Source: Omphiscola glabra
Taxonomy: Eukaryota; Mollusca; Gastropoda; Lymnaeidae
Assembly: GCA_964017045.1 (NCBI GenBank)
Contig: OZ024808.1
Span: 12,244,284 to 12,308,283 of the forward strand
Length of the DNA stretch: 64,000 bases
Direction: 5' to 3'
Made by a program: the position numbers and the translations under genes. The notes beneath the pieces are model-generated. The model was not told the origin of the DNA and did no database searches. It saw only the letters and a list, made by a program, of their open reading frames with translations. Of this stretch, positions 12,850 through 23,280 are shown piece after piece. Numbering within the stretch: the first letter of the stretch is position 1; the number at the start of each line of letters is the position of its first letter.

Positions 12850-13010
12850 CATTGGGGTCCTCTGCTTCATTGGAGTTCTGCGGACTGTAGAAGCTGTTGG
12901 ACGACGTGCTGGACACAATACTGGACCCGGAGCCTTTCCGTGAGTGGCCGGGCGTGGCGGCGGAGAAGGCGGCTCTGACGATGTGTGCCTTCTCATCGGC
13001 CTCCAGCATC
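12850..13010 (-). CDS. Exon 4 of unidentified Ser-rich protein gene
   Basis: Acceptor CTTTTCCAAG before 13010 and donor CCCAATG|GTAAGCC at 12850. The 161 nt encode residue 164 (shared codon) to 217. The exon completes the charged helix begun in exon 3 (MLEADEKAHIVRAAF), then gives a Ser-rich tract, SRKGSGSSIVSSTSSNSFYS, and an acidic NEAEDPN. The R-K-G-S-G-S-S run looks like a basophilic-kinase target, but this is inference. The frame is open only in the phase given by exon 3. Confidence 0.82.
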
Positions 13011-14035
13011 CTTGGAAAAGAAATAATGAAGGTTCTTAATACAATTTTTTTTTAACAGGTACGCTGTTGAGCTCCTTTGAGTGTGGACAGCCACTTTACA
13101 AGTCTTTGGACTGACCAGCTCCTTTGAGTTTGGACAGCCATTTTACAAGTCTTTGGACTGACCAGCTCCTCACCCAAATTTCAGTCAACCAATAACTTTA
13201 ATATTTTTTAAACAAAACATTTACATATTTTTGAAAGAAATGTCTCATAAAAACATTCACACAGATCCTGTCACTTAACATGAATTGTCACCACTGACAT
13301 TGAGCAATACAAGAACTAATCTTGTACCTGTTAACAACGCCTTTCATTGAAATAACTAAAGCACAGAGAAACGTGCTGTGTCTGATTGACTTTGGTTTCC
13401 GTTGTAACACTCACTATGTGGCCTCTGTTACATCCAGGCACTGATTTCTGTCTTTTTTGTTGGCGCGATTCAACAAAGGTGTTCTCAAACTGTGATATTA
13501 GATCACAGAAAAGTTGAAAAGTCTACACAGACAAAGTCTTCAGACCGTTAGACGGGCCTGCTCTAAAGCTGATCCAAAGCATGTTAGGGAAACAAGGCAC
13601 AAAGCAGGGATAGCGCAATAAGGAGACTACACACTTAGGAAGACAGGGGCCGACTGGAAGCTGTTTGAGAACTGTACACTGTAAGTCTCAAGTGATGAGG
13701 TGATAGGAGTGCTTGAACTTCAACCCAATCTTAGTAAGTCAATGGCTTTTATTTCATATGAGGACATTCAGTTAGGCAAAGATTTCAATGATGAAATAAC
13801 TCCCTTCTATGAGGACATTTAGTTAGGCAAGGATTTCAATGATGACCGTGTCTGACTCACACTGTATAACGTCTGACTGTCTCTGACTCGTACTAGATAA
13901 TGTCTGACTGTCTCTGACAAACACTGTATAATGTCTGACTGTCTCTGACAAACACTGTATAATGTCTTACTGTCTCTGACAAACACTGTTTAACATCTGT
14001 CTCTGACTCACTCTTGTTTCTTAGACCAAACATAC
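13011..14035 (-). other. Intron 3 of the minus-strand gene
   Basis: A 1,025-bp intron, GTATGT...CCAAG. It contains two copies of a ~50-bp repeat (CTTTGAGTKTGGACAGCC, 13073-13165) and a ~31-bp tandem repeat (GTCTGACTGTCTCTGAC, about 13850-13995, 4-5 copies) close to its 5' end. Confidence 0.7.
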
Positions 14036-14126
14036 CTATTAGCTTCCTCTAGCTGACGCAACAGTTCCTCTTCTGTGGGCAGCTTGACTTGACCAGCCTC
14101 TGACCTGACTTTAGCTGCCCCATCAC
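14036..14126 (-). CDS. Exon 3 of unidentified Ser-rich protein gene
   Basis: Acceptor TTTCATTGTTTCAG before 14126 and donor GCTAATAG|GTATGT at 14036. The 91 nt encode residues 134-164. The C-terminal half, KLPTEEELLRQLEEANR, followed in exon 4 by MLEADEKA, is a charged amphipathic stretch with heptad-like Leu spacing (about residues 148-172), most likely a short coiled coil. Only one frame is open, and it matches the phases of both neighbours. Confidence 0.82.
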
Positions 14127-14262
14127 CTGAAACAATGAAATCAAACATAGTACGTTTCTACCAAGATATTTTAATGAGGCCAACTTGTAATGCAATCAAA
14201 GAAGCACAGATTTAATGTAGCAGACGCAAGTATTGAATACCGTTGCAGCCCCTAAATATTAC

Positions 14263-14352
14263 CGTTAGTGGCGCTCAGAGCTGCGTTCCTACTCTGTCTC
14301 GGGTCGCCTTCATAGAGCTCTTCAGGACTCGTTACAGGTGATGTCATTGAAC
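14263..14352 (-). CDS. Exon 2 of unidentified Ser-rich protein gene
   Basis: Acceptor TTTCCGTGCCCAG before 14352 and donor CACTAACG|GTAATATT at 14263. The 90 nt encode residues 104-133, beginning GSMTSPVTSPEELYEGDPRQ, with two TSP proline-directed phosphorylation-type sites. The intron to exon 3 is only 136 bp (14262-14127). Phase 1 at entry fits exon 1 (CATG|G). Confidence 0.8.
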
Positions 14353-14371
14353 CTGGGCACGGAAAGCAAAC

Positions 14372-14460
14372 ACATAGCCATTAAGTCATACGCACAGTCA
14401 TTAAGTCATACACACAGCCATTAAAGCATACACACAGTCATTAAGTCATACACACATTCA
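14372..14460. repeat. 20-bp tandem repeat at the LINE 3' end
   Basis: About five copies of CATTAAGTCATACACACAGT. The repeat abuts the stop codon of the LINE remnant at 14461, and its TTAAGTCATA core is the same sequence as the reverse complement of the LINE's last codons (ATG ACT TAA). It looks like an expansion of the LINE tail. Confidence 0.8.
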
Positions 14461-15160
14461 TTAAGTCATATATGTGGGATAGTAGAGTTTAAAGAGAAGT
14501 GTTTTGAGTGCAGTTTTGAAGGCTGCGATGGTTGGTATATTGCGGATGTGTAATGGAAGAGAATTCCATTGTTTGGGGGCAAAGTAAGAGAAATATCTTT
14601 CACCGTATGTTTTTGTGCGAGTCTTGGGGACAGAAAGAATACGCCCGTCTGCGGAGGAGCGAAGCTGTCGAAGGGGTGAATAGACAGAGAGAAGTTCGGT
14701 TAGATAGGAAGGGCAGGAATTCGATAAAAAGTTGTGGCAGAGAACAGAGAATTTGTAGTCAATCCGTGCCTGTACAGGGAGCCAATGGAGTGAATGAAGT
14801 AGTGGTGTGACGTCATCACGCTTTTTTGTTGTTGTTTTTTTGCCTTTAGATCTAGTCTAGCAGCTGAGTTTTGAAACTTTTGTAATTTTTCTAAGAAGTG
14901 TTTTGGTGAACCTGACAGAAGAGCGTTACAAGACGAGAGAGAATAAGAGCACAGACTAAGGTTTTTGTTGCGCTAACTGTGAGGTAGTGGCGGATGGAGC
15001 TGATCTGACAGATAGCGGTGTATGCAGAGCGACAAATGTGAGTGATATGTTTATCGAGAGACATGTTGTTCGACAGAATTTAACTATCGGAGGATGTAAA
15101 CTGTATGTCTGAGTTACCTACTGGCATTGTTAGGTAGTCTGCCGTAATATCGGCATTGTT
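14461..15160 (-). pseudogene. LINE reverse-transcriptase 3' part (CR1/L2-like), decayed
   Basis: The minus strand encodes the typical C-terminal half of a CR1/L2/Jockey-group retrotransposon polymerase. Recognisable blocks in order are MSLDKHITHICRSAYTAICQ, IRHYLTVSATKTLVCALILSRL, then CNALLSGSPKHFLEKLQKFQ in a shifted frame, then DDVTPLLHSLHWLPVQ, GERYFSYFAPKQWNSLPL and FKTALKTLLFKLYYP, ending at TAA (14463-14461). There is an in-frame stop near 15075, frameshifts near 14900 and 14830, and a small deletion where the expected LDYCN motif would be. The catalytic domain upstream is missing (5' truncation, typical of LINEs). It sits in intron 1 of the host gene, in the same orientation. The plus-strand frame over it is a shadow. 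Confidence 0.88.
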
Positions 15161-15406
15161 CAGACAAGTTCCTGTTCACTCATTGAGTGATGCCTTTACA
15201 CGTTGTTGGTAACTTTAATTGTTTTTAAATGTATAGCATTGTAATGTTTCCAAGGCCTTTGCTTAGACCTACAAGACAACAGCAGACGTAGGTTAAGCAG
15301 GATTGGATTTTCTGACGCACACAATCACTCATATTTCATACAAAACAACGTTGTTGTTTTTTTAAAGTTATTATTAAAAAAAAAAAAAATTAAAAAAATT
15401 AAAATA
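15161..15406 (-). other. Intron 1 sequence, unassigned
   Basis: Between the LINE remnant and the MITE. Contains T/A homopolymer tracts at 15356-15404. Nothing recognised. Confidence 0.4.
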
Positions 15407-15850
15407 CAGCTAGTGCCCGACTTACGACCACGATCGGTTCCAACAAACAAACAACGAACAATCGGCAGAAGCGGCACTGAGCACGAAGCTCTTGGTCGGC
15501 CACTCACGAAGAGCGGCGTCCCCAGCCCCGACCCAGCGAAACGGAATACCGTAAAGACGGACCGACAGACCGGTCGTTACACCATTTCGTAAGTTGAGTA
15601 CGCTGTGTGTACAGTAATGTGAAGTGATGTTATAAAAATATTTAAGTTTACTTATATCATAAATCTCTTTAATTATTGTTATAAATCATAATTTTCGATG
15701 TCCACGACCGCCGATGATTGAAGACAACGCCGTTCGACTGATAATTGAGGAAGAAATAAATCTGAAATCTAATATGGTACGGCAAGTGGTTGTGGTCGTA
15801 AAGTCGAATGGCCGTGAGTTGCATATAGGTCGTAAGTCGAGCACTGGCTG
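15407..15850 (+). mobile_element. Pogo/Tigger-like MITE, copy 2
   Basis: 444 bp, flanked on both sides by TA (15405-15406 and 15851-15852). The terminal repeats are CAGCTAGTGCCCGACTTACG and, from the right, CAGCCAGTGCTCGACTTACG. Internal blocks match the inverted copy at 1232-1481. TA duplication, a CAG start and ~20-bp terminal repeats are the hallmarks of Tc1/mariner-pogo non-autonomous elements. It is inserted in intron 1 of the minus-strand gene. Confidence 0.85.
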
Positions 15851-15852
15851 TA

Positions 15853-17610
15853 ACTATTTTCGTTGTTAGAAATCCGATTTACAAATTGGAGGGGGGAAAG
15901 GGGCGACGCTATTTGAAATGGTAGGCACGTCTGCCTTCTCATTGCACTAATTGACATGAAAACTGCCGGGACTTCATCGGGTTTTTACAACAACGAAACC
16001 TCGAGTATCTCATCGCCTCCCCCATCATCCAGCGTCCTATTGATTGTCCCATCTACGTGTTTTGTTGACTCCGACCAGTCACTTAAACCGAGTTAGCGGT
16101 TGGCAGATTCATGGCTGTTTATATTAGCGGCACAAACTCTACGAAACAGACACCGAACGCTGACCGACTGAATGGCCAGGGGTTCTAAAAAAAAAGACGG
16201 TGTTGGCCATCAAGTGAAAACGAAAGAACACTGTTCTCCCAGTCTCAGTAATGACTTGATGACGACTGCCACGTGGAATGCCATGTCACAATGAACTTAA
16301 TGTCAACCGTCATCGTAGGAATGTACTGAGATTGTCAGACCTTACTCACATGGGTCAAGGAAAGCTTAAAACATCAGGCTGTGTATTACTATGATGGTCC
16401 CTAAACTAAACCCATATTGGGAACCTTTCACGTACACCGACATGTTAAACACATTGCAAAGTGCATCCTGCCATCCACAATATATTCACATTTTTAAAAA
16501 ACAAAACAAAACGTAAACACCGTTAAGTAGTTGTGCGCCCACCCCCCCCCCCCCCCCGGGGCCCCTCTAAGAAAGTTCAGTATGTGAACATAAGCCATCA
16601 ATGCATGCACCACAAGCAGCCAAAAATAGATACAGTTTCAATGGGGCAACTGTTTAAGAGAGAAGGCAGGTCTAAGGTTTTAGTGGACCAGCTCATCCCC
16701 CCGGGGCTCTAGTCGGCATGTCCGTCCCATAAATGGCATGTCGACAAAGAGGCGTTTGCCACGAACCCCCTGAAACGTTACCCGGGGGACATGATCACCG
16801 TGTAGGGGACCCGCGCCGAAAGGCAAAGGTAACGCACGGAAACTGCGTTAGAAAGAGCACGGCTACATGGTTTCCTACCAAGTGCAGTCGAAAATAACGT
16901 AGAAACAGGTCGGGATATGATTACAGTTGACGCATGGATATGAGGCGAAGGCGTGTGGCGACCCTAGCCGATGATTCCAAATATGCAGACGTGAGGGTAC
17001 TGCTCCTAGGCAACCTTCTCTTTTTGTCATTTCCCAGCTGCGGTGTGAATTAGTCATGCCGCAGAAAACCACGTAAACCCTATTAGAGGGCGTCTGTTAA
17101 CACCTACTAGTCCACCCGGGGTGGGAAGGGGGGGCTTTAGAGACGTAAATTGTATCCACCCCAGCCCAAGGAAGTCCGGCCCGGTTGCTGTGTGAGCATC
17201 ACCCCGGCTGGCCAGGCGTCCCTTCTCTGATGCGGCCTCACTCGCATAGTCAGTCGAGTGGAAGGGTGGGTGGGGCTGTCTCAGGGGCGGGGAGCCCTCG
17301 GCATGCCGCTTCGCGACCTGACTGGAATAGAGACCACTGGGGGAGTGGTTGAATGCCAGTTGGGGGCGGTGGAGGTGTGTTGGGGAAGACCTTATGAGCC
17401 TTGGCTCGATGGTCTGCTGATTTTCTTAAGTATGTTAGTTAGTGGACCAGCTCAACAACAAAACTCGTAATCCCCCCCTCTCCCGCCCCGCACACCAGGA
17501 TAGTAGCCTAGCATTTATTCACCCCCAACACCCGCCCCCCCCATTCAAGGACACTGGAATAGTAATGCCTTAAGCGGGTGCCTTAATTGGGTGCCTTAAG
17601 TGGGTGCCCC
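15853..17610 (-). other. Intron 1, GC-richer single-copy stretch
   Basis: About 16540-17470 is unusually GC- and CpG-rich for the window and contains a C/G homopolymer junction at 16540-16565. No splice-bordered open frame or promoter motif could be supported. The 65- and 70-codon frames here are not protein-like. Confidence 0.4.
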
Positions 17611-17690
17611 GCAGTGGCGTAGCTAGGCTTTATGCCGCCCGGGGCGGACCAAGCTTTTTACCGCACCCCACGAAAAAAATAAAACACTTT
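17611..17690 (+). mobile_element. 5' end of a short GCGTAGCTAG-type MITE
   Basis: CAGTGGCGTAGCTAGG, followed by CCGCCCGGGGCGG and CGAAAAAAATA, resembles the left half of the element at 20098-20259. The right half is absent: the element runs directly into the 26-bp C-rich array. Confidence 0.55.
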
Positions 17691-18245
17691 TACCCCCCCA
17701 CACCCCCGGTTATATTTTACCCCCCCACACCCCCGGTTATATTTTACCCCCCACACCCCCGGTTATATTTTACCCCCCCACACCCCCGGTTATATTTTAT
17801 CCCCCACACCCCCGGTTATATTTTAACCCCCCCACACCCCCGGTTATATTTTACCCCCCACACCCCCGGTTATATTTTAACCCCCCCACACCCCCGGTTA
17901 TATTTTACCCCCACACCCCCGGTTATATTTTACCCCCCACACCCCCGGTTATATTTTACCCCCACACCCCCGGTTATATTTTACCCCCCACACCCCCGGT
18001 TATAATTTACCCCCCACACCCCCGGTTATATTTTACCCCCACACCCCCGGTTATATTTTACCCCCACACCCCCGTTATATTTTACCCCCCCACACCCCCG
18101 GTTATATTTTACCCCCTCACACCCCCGGTTATATTTTACCCCCCCACACCCCCGGTTATATTTTACCCCCTCACAACCCCGGTTATATTTTACCCCCACA
18201 CCCCCGGTTATATTTTACCCCCCCCCCCCACACCCCCGGTTATAG
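17691..18245. repeat. C-rich ~26-bp minisatellite with variable C runs
   Basis: About 21 copies of CACACCCCCGGTTATATTTT, each followed by 4 to 10 C. The plus-strand frame with repeated YFTPPHPR peptides is only the repeat read through, and C-run length shifts break it. The C-rich strand could form i-motif structures and the G-rich strand quadruplexes (inference). Confidence 0.95.
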
Positions 18246-18643
18246 CTCATCATCAACCTTTCTGTTGCGGGATAATACTTTACTGGTAACGTACCTATGA
18301 TTTAAAACATTGACTCTCAAATCGGGGTAAGGTTGTCTTTCTTAGTGTGAATGTTTGGGGGTAAATGGCAGGGGTTGCTTTTTGGGTGCGGTGAGGTTTG
18401 GAAAGGGACGGGGGTTTACTACAAGGGAGAGGATAGGATGGTTAAGGTTGAAGGTGGAATGGGGCCTACAATAGAGTGGAGCGGCAGAGCAACGTAGTTT
18501 TGTGTGAAAAATCCACATTCTTTTACAGGTGATAACTAGTAAGATATAAATACATGCCCAAAACGTCGCCACCCCGTAACGCTACCATGTTGTACGCCCT
18601 TCGCTTCCGGTGTTTTAGGTGCATGTATCTGAGACCAACTCAC
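18246..18643 (-). other. 5' portion of intron 1
   Basis: Begins with the donor CCATG|GTGAGT at 18643. Otherwise single-copy sequence without recognised features. Confidence 0.6.
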
Positions 18644-18953
18644 CATGGTCTTCCATTGACTTGACACCAAAACATGTGGTGGGTGCAGCCGATAATCCCG
18701 TGCAGTTCTGATTCAGGTCAATGCCCTGGCCATTTAAGGTCACACCCGGGGCCACCTTCACAGCGGGGCCATTGGCCAGCCCTGACGACCTGACAAGTTC
18801 CGCGACCCCGAGCACAAGTTTGGCAGGCTTGTTGTCGCTGCTTACGTTGTTGCCCTTGGCTGAGAGAGGAGCGTAAGAGTTAACTCCACCTTCCATTCTG
18901 GCAGCGCCCCTGAGCGCAGCTACTGGCTGGGTCCGAGTGTCCACTTCTCTCAT
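18644..18953 (-). CDS. Exon 1 (first coding) of unidentified Ser-rich protein gene
   Basis: The exon is bounded by an acceptor TTCTCTTCCTTCAG before 18972 and a donor GACCATG|GTGAGT at 18644. Within it the frame that fits exon 2 has a TGA just upstream, so translation probably starts at ATG 18953-18951 (MREVDTRTQPVAALRG). Positions 18972-18954 would be 5' UTR, implying at least one upstream non-coding exon. It gives residues 1-103 plus 1 nt: a low-complexity Ala/Gly/Asn/Val-rich segment with no signal peptide or membrane segment. A later Met (MEGGVNSYAP, residue 20) could be the real start. The joined exons 1-5 form 290 codons without a stop. Family not recognised. Confidence 0.72.
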
Positions 18954-19003
18954 CCATCGGGGCAATCACCACCTGAAGGAAGAGAAATCATTTTTATGTA
19001 CTT

Positions 19004-19783
19004 GTTACGAACCGTGGTATATGTGTGCGTCTAACAATAATTGGTAGCAGTATCACCACGAAATATAGTACACGTGAGCGTCTAACAATAGTATAATTGG
19101 TAGCAGAATCACCACGACCACGAACTATAGTATATGTGTGCGTCTAACAATAGTATAATTGGTAGCAGTATCACCACGAAACATAGTATATGTGTGCGTC
19201 TAACAATGGTATAATTGGTAGCAGTATCACCACGAACTATAGTATATGTGTGCGTCTAACAATATTATAATTGGTAGCAGTATCACCACGAAACATAGTA
19301 TATGTGTGCGTCTAACAATGGTATAATTGGTAGCAGTATCACCACGAACTATAGTATATGTGTGCGTCTAACAATGGTATAATTGGTAGCAGTATCACCA
19401 CGAACTATAGTATATGTGTGCGTCTAACAATGGTATAATTGGTAGCAGTATCACCACGAACTATAGTATATGTGTGCGTCTAACAATGGTATAATTGGTA
19501 GCGGTATCACCACGAACTATAGTATATGTGTGCGTCTAACAATGGTATAATTGGTAGCAGTATCACCACGAACTATAGTATATGTGTGCGTCTAACAATA
19601 TTATAATTGGTAGCAGTATCACCACGAACTATAGTATATGTGTGCGTCTAACAATAGTATAATTGGTAGCAGTATCACCACGAACTATAGTATATGTGTG
19701 CGTCTAACAATATTATAATTGGTAGCAGTATCACCACGAACTATAGTATATGTGTGCGTCTAACAATAATTGGTAGCAGTATC
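19004..19783. repeat. 56-bp minisatellite
   Basis: About 14 copies, containing TATAATTGGTAGCAGTATCA and CTATAGTATATGTGTGCGTC. Copy variants are GAACTATAG/GAAACATAG and ATGGTATAA/ATATTATAA. It starts some 30 bp upstream of the acceptor of coding exon 1, so it lies in an intron of the 5' UTR if the gene model holds. Confidence 0.97.
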
Positions 19784-20097
19784 GCCGACTTCATTCAAAA
19801 TCAAACAATAAAATATGTTAATTCGCGCAGCCATTGAAACCCTTTGTTTATTCCCATAACTCTCTCTTTTTGAAACACGAAATGGGCCCAAAGGTCTCTA
19901 CCCCCACCCCCCTCCCATTGTCCCGAAACATCCACTAGATAAACAAATGAAATTAGACATTTAAAAAAAAAAAATTTTTTTAAACTGTAAGTTGTTTTAA
20001 AAATCCGAAATCGATTTATCCCAAGTCAGGCAGTCACTAAATGTCATAGAAAATAATAAGTGCTATGCCACTATTCACAAACATTTATGGTGGTAGG
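19784..20097. other. Spacer, nothing recognised
   Basis: Single-copy AT-rich sequence with an A/T homopolymer junction at about 19962-19982. Confidence 0.4.
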
Positions 20098-20259
20098 CAG
20101 GAGCGTAGCTAGAGTAAGTGTCGCCCGGGACGAGGCAAGAATCTTGCAGTCCACTTCCTCGAAAAAATATCTGCAGGTGGTTTAACATGCACCCCACCTC
20201 AACCCGCTCAAAACTTAGAAAAAAAGTGCCACCGGGGCGACCTCCTTCCTACGCCCCTG
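20098..20259 (+). mobile_element. 162-bp MITE with CAGGRGCGTAG ends
   Basis: The left end CAGGAGCGTAGCTAGAG and the right end read in reverse, CAGGGGCGTAGGAAGG, form an imperfect terminal inverted repeat. A clear target duplication is not visible. Related left ends occur at 17611 (CAGTGGCGTAGCTAGG) and 29982 (CAGAGGCGTAGCTAAGG). Confidence 0.6.
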
Positions 20260-20594
20260 CTAGTGGTTCTTATAGTAACTGTTGCAAGGCCTGTGGACAT
20301 TTAATAGACAGTTTCTGACAGTGTCAATGACAGTGTACAACAATGCTCCGGTTATTTAACCACTAACACTCTAAAGTCGAGTGGTCGGGGACAAGTGTAT
20401 GACAACTAGCTTCTAGGAATATGATAATAATTGATGGACTGCATTCAAGCTGTGTGAGTGAAATAGTAGATCTAGGCACGTTGAAGCTCGAACATGAGTT
20501 GGTTGACAATGGTTCAGATAGATCCCCCCCACCCCCCGGGAGGAAAGAGTGAGAGAAAATAAAGCAACACAATGATTTGAATAAGGGAGGCCGG
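20260..20594. other. Spacer, nothing recognised
   Basis: Single-copy. A C-run at 20526-20538 and short unconvincing frames only. Confidence 0.4.
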
Positions 20595-22722
20595 CCGATA
20601 TAGTATACAGGGAACATCGCTAGCTATATCATAGTACACAGGGAACATCGCCAGCTATATCATAGTATACAGGGGAACATCGCCAGCTATATCATAGTAC
20701 ACAGGGAACATCGCCAGCTATATCATAGTATACAGGGGAACATCGCCAGCTATATCATAGTATACAGGGGAACATCGCCAGCTATATCATAGTATACAGG
20801 GAACATCGCTAGCTATATCATAGTACACAGGGAACATCGCCAGCTATATCATAGTATACAGGGGAACATCGCCAGCTATATCATAGTATACAGGGGAACA
20901 TCGCCAGCTATATCATAGTATACAGGGGAACATCGCTAGCTATATCATAGTACACAGGGAACATCGCCAGCTATATCATAGTATACAGGGAACATCGCTA
21001 GCTATATCATAGTACACAGGGAACATCGCCAGCTATATCATAGTATACAGGGGAACATCGCCAGCTATATCATAGTATACAGGGGAACATCGCCAGCTAT
21101 ATCATAGTATACAGGGGAACATCGCCAGCTATATCATAGTATACAGGGGAACATCGCTAGCTATATCATAGTACACAGGGAACATCGCCAGCTATATCAT
21201 AGTATACATGGAACATCGCTAGCTATATCATAGTACACAGGGAACATCGCCAGCTATATCATAGTATACAGGGGAACATCGCCAGCTATATCATAGTATA
21301 CAGGGGAACATTGCCAGCTATATCATAGTATACAGGGGAACATCGCTAGCTATATCATAGTACACAGGGAACATCGCCAGCTATATCATAGTACACAGGG
21401 AACATCGCCAGCTATATCATAGTACACAGGGGAACATCGCCAGCTATATCATAGTACACAGGGAACATCGCTAGCTATATCATAGTACAGAGGGGAACAT
21501 CGCCAGCTATATCATAGTACACAGGGAACATCGCTAGCTATATCAAAGTACACAGGGGAACATCGCCAGCTATATCATAGTACACAGGGGAACATCGCCA
21601 GCTATATCATAGTACACAGGGGAACATCGCCAGCTATATCATAGTACACAGGGGAACATCGCCAGCTATATCATAGTACACAGGGGAACATCGCTAGCTA
21701 TATCAAAGTACACAGGGGAACATCGCCAGCTATATCATAGTACACAGGGGAACATCGCTAGCTATATCAAAGTACACAGGGGAACATCGCCAGCTATATC
21801 ATAGTACACAGGGGAACATCGCCAGCTATATCATAGTACAGAGGGGAACATCGTCAGCTATATCATAGTACACAGGGGAACATCGCCAGCTATATCATAG
21901 TACACAGGGAAGCATCGCTAGCTATATGATAGTATACAGGGAAGCATCGCCAGCTATATCATAGTACACAGGGGAACATCGCCAGCTATATCATAGTACA
22001 CAGGGGAACATCGCCAGCTATATCATAGTACACAGGGGAACATCGCCAGCTATATCATAGTACAGAGGGGAACATCGCCAGCTATATCATAGTACACAGG
22101 GGAACATCGCCAGCTATATCATAGTACACAGGGAAGCATCGCTAGCTATATCATAGTACACAGGGGAAAATCGCCAGCTATATCATAGTACACAGGGGAA
22201 CATCGCCACCTATATCATAGTACACAGGGGAACATCGCCAGCTATATCATAGTACACAGGGGAACATCGCCAGCTATATCATAGTACACAGGGGAACATC
22301 GCCAGCTATATCATAGTACACAGGGGAACATCGCCAGCTATATCATAGTACACAGGGGAACATCGCCAGCTATATCATAGTACACAGGGGAACATCGCCA
22401 GCTATATCATAGTACACAGGGGAACATCGCCAGCTATATCATAGTACACAGGGAAACATCACTAGCCATATCATAGTACACAGGGGAACATCGCCACCTA
22501 TATCATAGTACACAGGGGAACATCGCCAGCTATATCATAGTACACAGGGGAACATCGCCAGCTACATCATAGTACACAGGGGAACATCGCTAGCTATATC
22601 AAAGTACACAGGGGAACATCGCCAGCTATATCATAGTACACAGGGGAACATCGCCAGCTATATCATAGTACACAGGGGAACATCGCCAGCTATATCATAG
22701 TACACAGGGGAACATTGCTAGG
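20595..22722. repeat. 31/32-bp minisatellite, about 67 copies
   Basis: Monomer AGCTATATCATAGTACACAG followed by GGG(G)AACATCGCC. The left part (to about 21370) mixes TATACAG and TACACAG units and recurrent GCTAGC variants (20619, 20808, 20935, 20998, 21156, 21218, 21345), pointing to block duplications. The right part is nearly uniform TACACAGGGG. Stops in all frames. Confidence 0.97.
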
Positions 22723-22817
22723 TCCTTGCCAGCACATCCTGAGTTCTCGCACATAGATCATCTTCTCGTCTTCCCTCTCGCCCTGAGCAAACGATGACGT
22801 TTTTAATCAAACTCTCC
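22723..22817. other. Short spacer between two arrays
   Basis: Single-copy linker between the 32-bp and 57-bp arrays. Confidence 0.5.
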
Positions 22818-23280
22818 TGTGTACACAATGATGAATGGCCGCCGACACGTTATACAGGGGTTCTCAAACTAACATCGATACACAATGATGAATGGCTGCC
22901 GACACGTTATACAGGGGTTCTCAAACTAACTTCGATACACAATGATGAATGGCTGCCGACACGTTATACAGGGGTTCTCAAACTAACATCGATACACAAT
23001 GATGAATGGCTGCCAACACGTTATACAGGGGTTCTCAAACTAACATCGATACACAATGATGAATGGCTGCCGACACGTTATACGGGGGTTCTCAAACTAA
23101 CATCGATACACAATGATGAATTGCTGCCGACACGTTATACGGGGGTTCTCAAACTAACATCGATACACAATGATGAATGGCTGCCGACACGTTATACAGG
23201 GGTTCTCAAACTAGTATCGATACACAATGATGAATGGCTGCTGACACGTATTACGGGGGTTCTCAAACTAGTATCGATAA
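22818..23280 (+). repeat. 57-bp minisatellite with an open frame and an hAT-like terminus in each unit
   Basis: About eight copies containing ACAATGATGAATGGCTGCCG and CAGGGGTTCTCAAACT. Because 57 is a multiple of three and the monomer lacks stops in one frame, a 166-codon frame (22794-23294) results, with the 19-residue repeat HNDEWLPTRYTGVLKLTSI. I regard it as non-coding: no flanking exon signals, and differences between copies are not concentrated at third positions. CAGGGGTTCTCAAACT resembles an hAT terminal repeat. Two diverged units reappear at 23636-23720. Confidence 0.9.

Noticed and set aside
14532..14810. 92-codon plus-strand frame
   Set aside because: Shadow of the LINE remnant, which reads convincingly on the opposite strand.
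16540..17470. CpG-island promoter for the minus-strand gene
   Set aside because: It lies downstream of the first coding exon, inside intron 1, and no core-promoter motif or conserved start could be shown.
17604..18005. 133-codon Pro-rich frame
   Set aside because: Caused by the 26-bp C-rich array; changes in C-run length would destroy it in any length variant.
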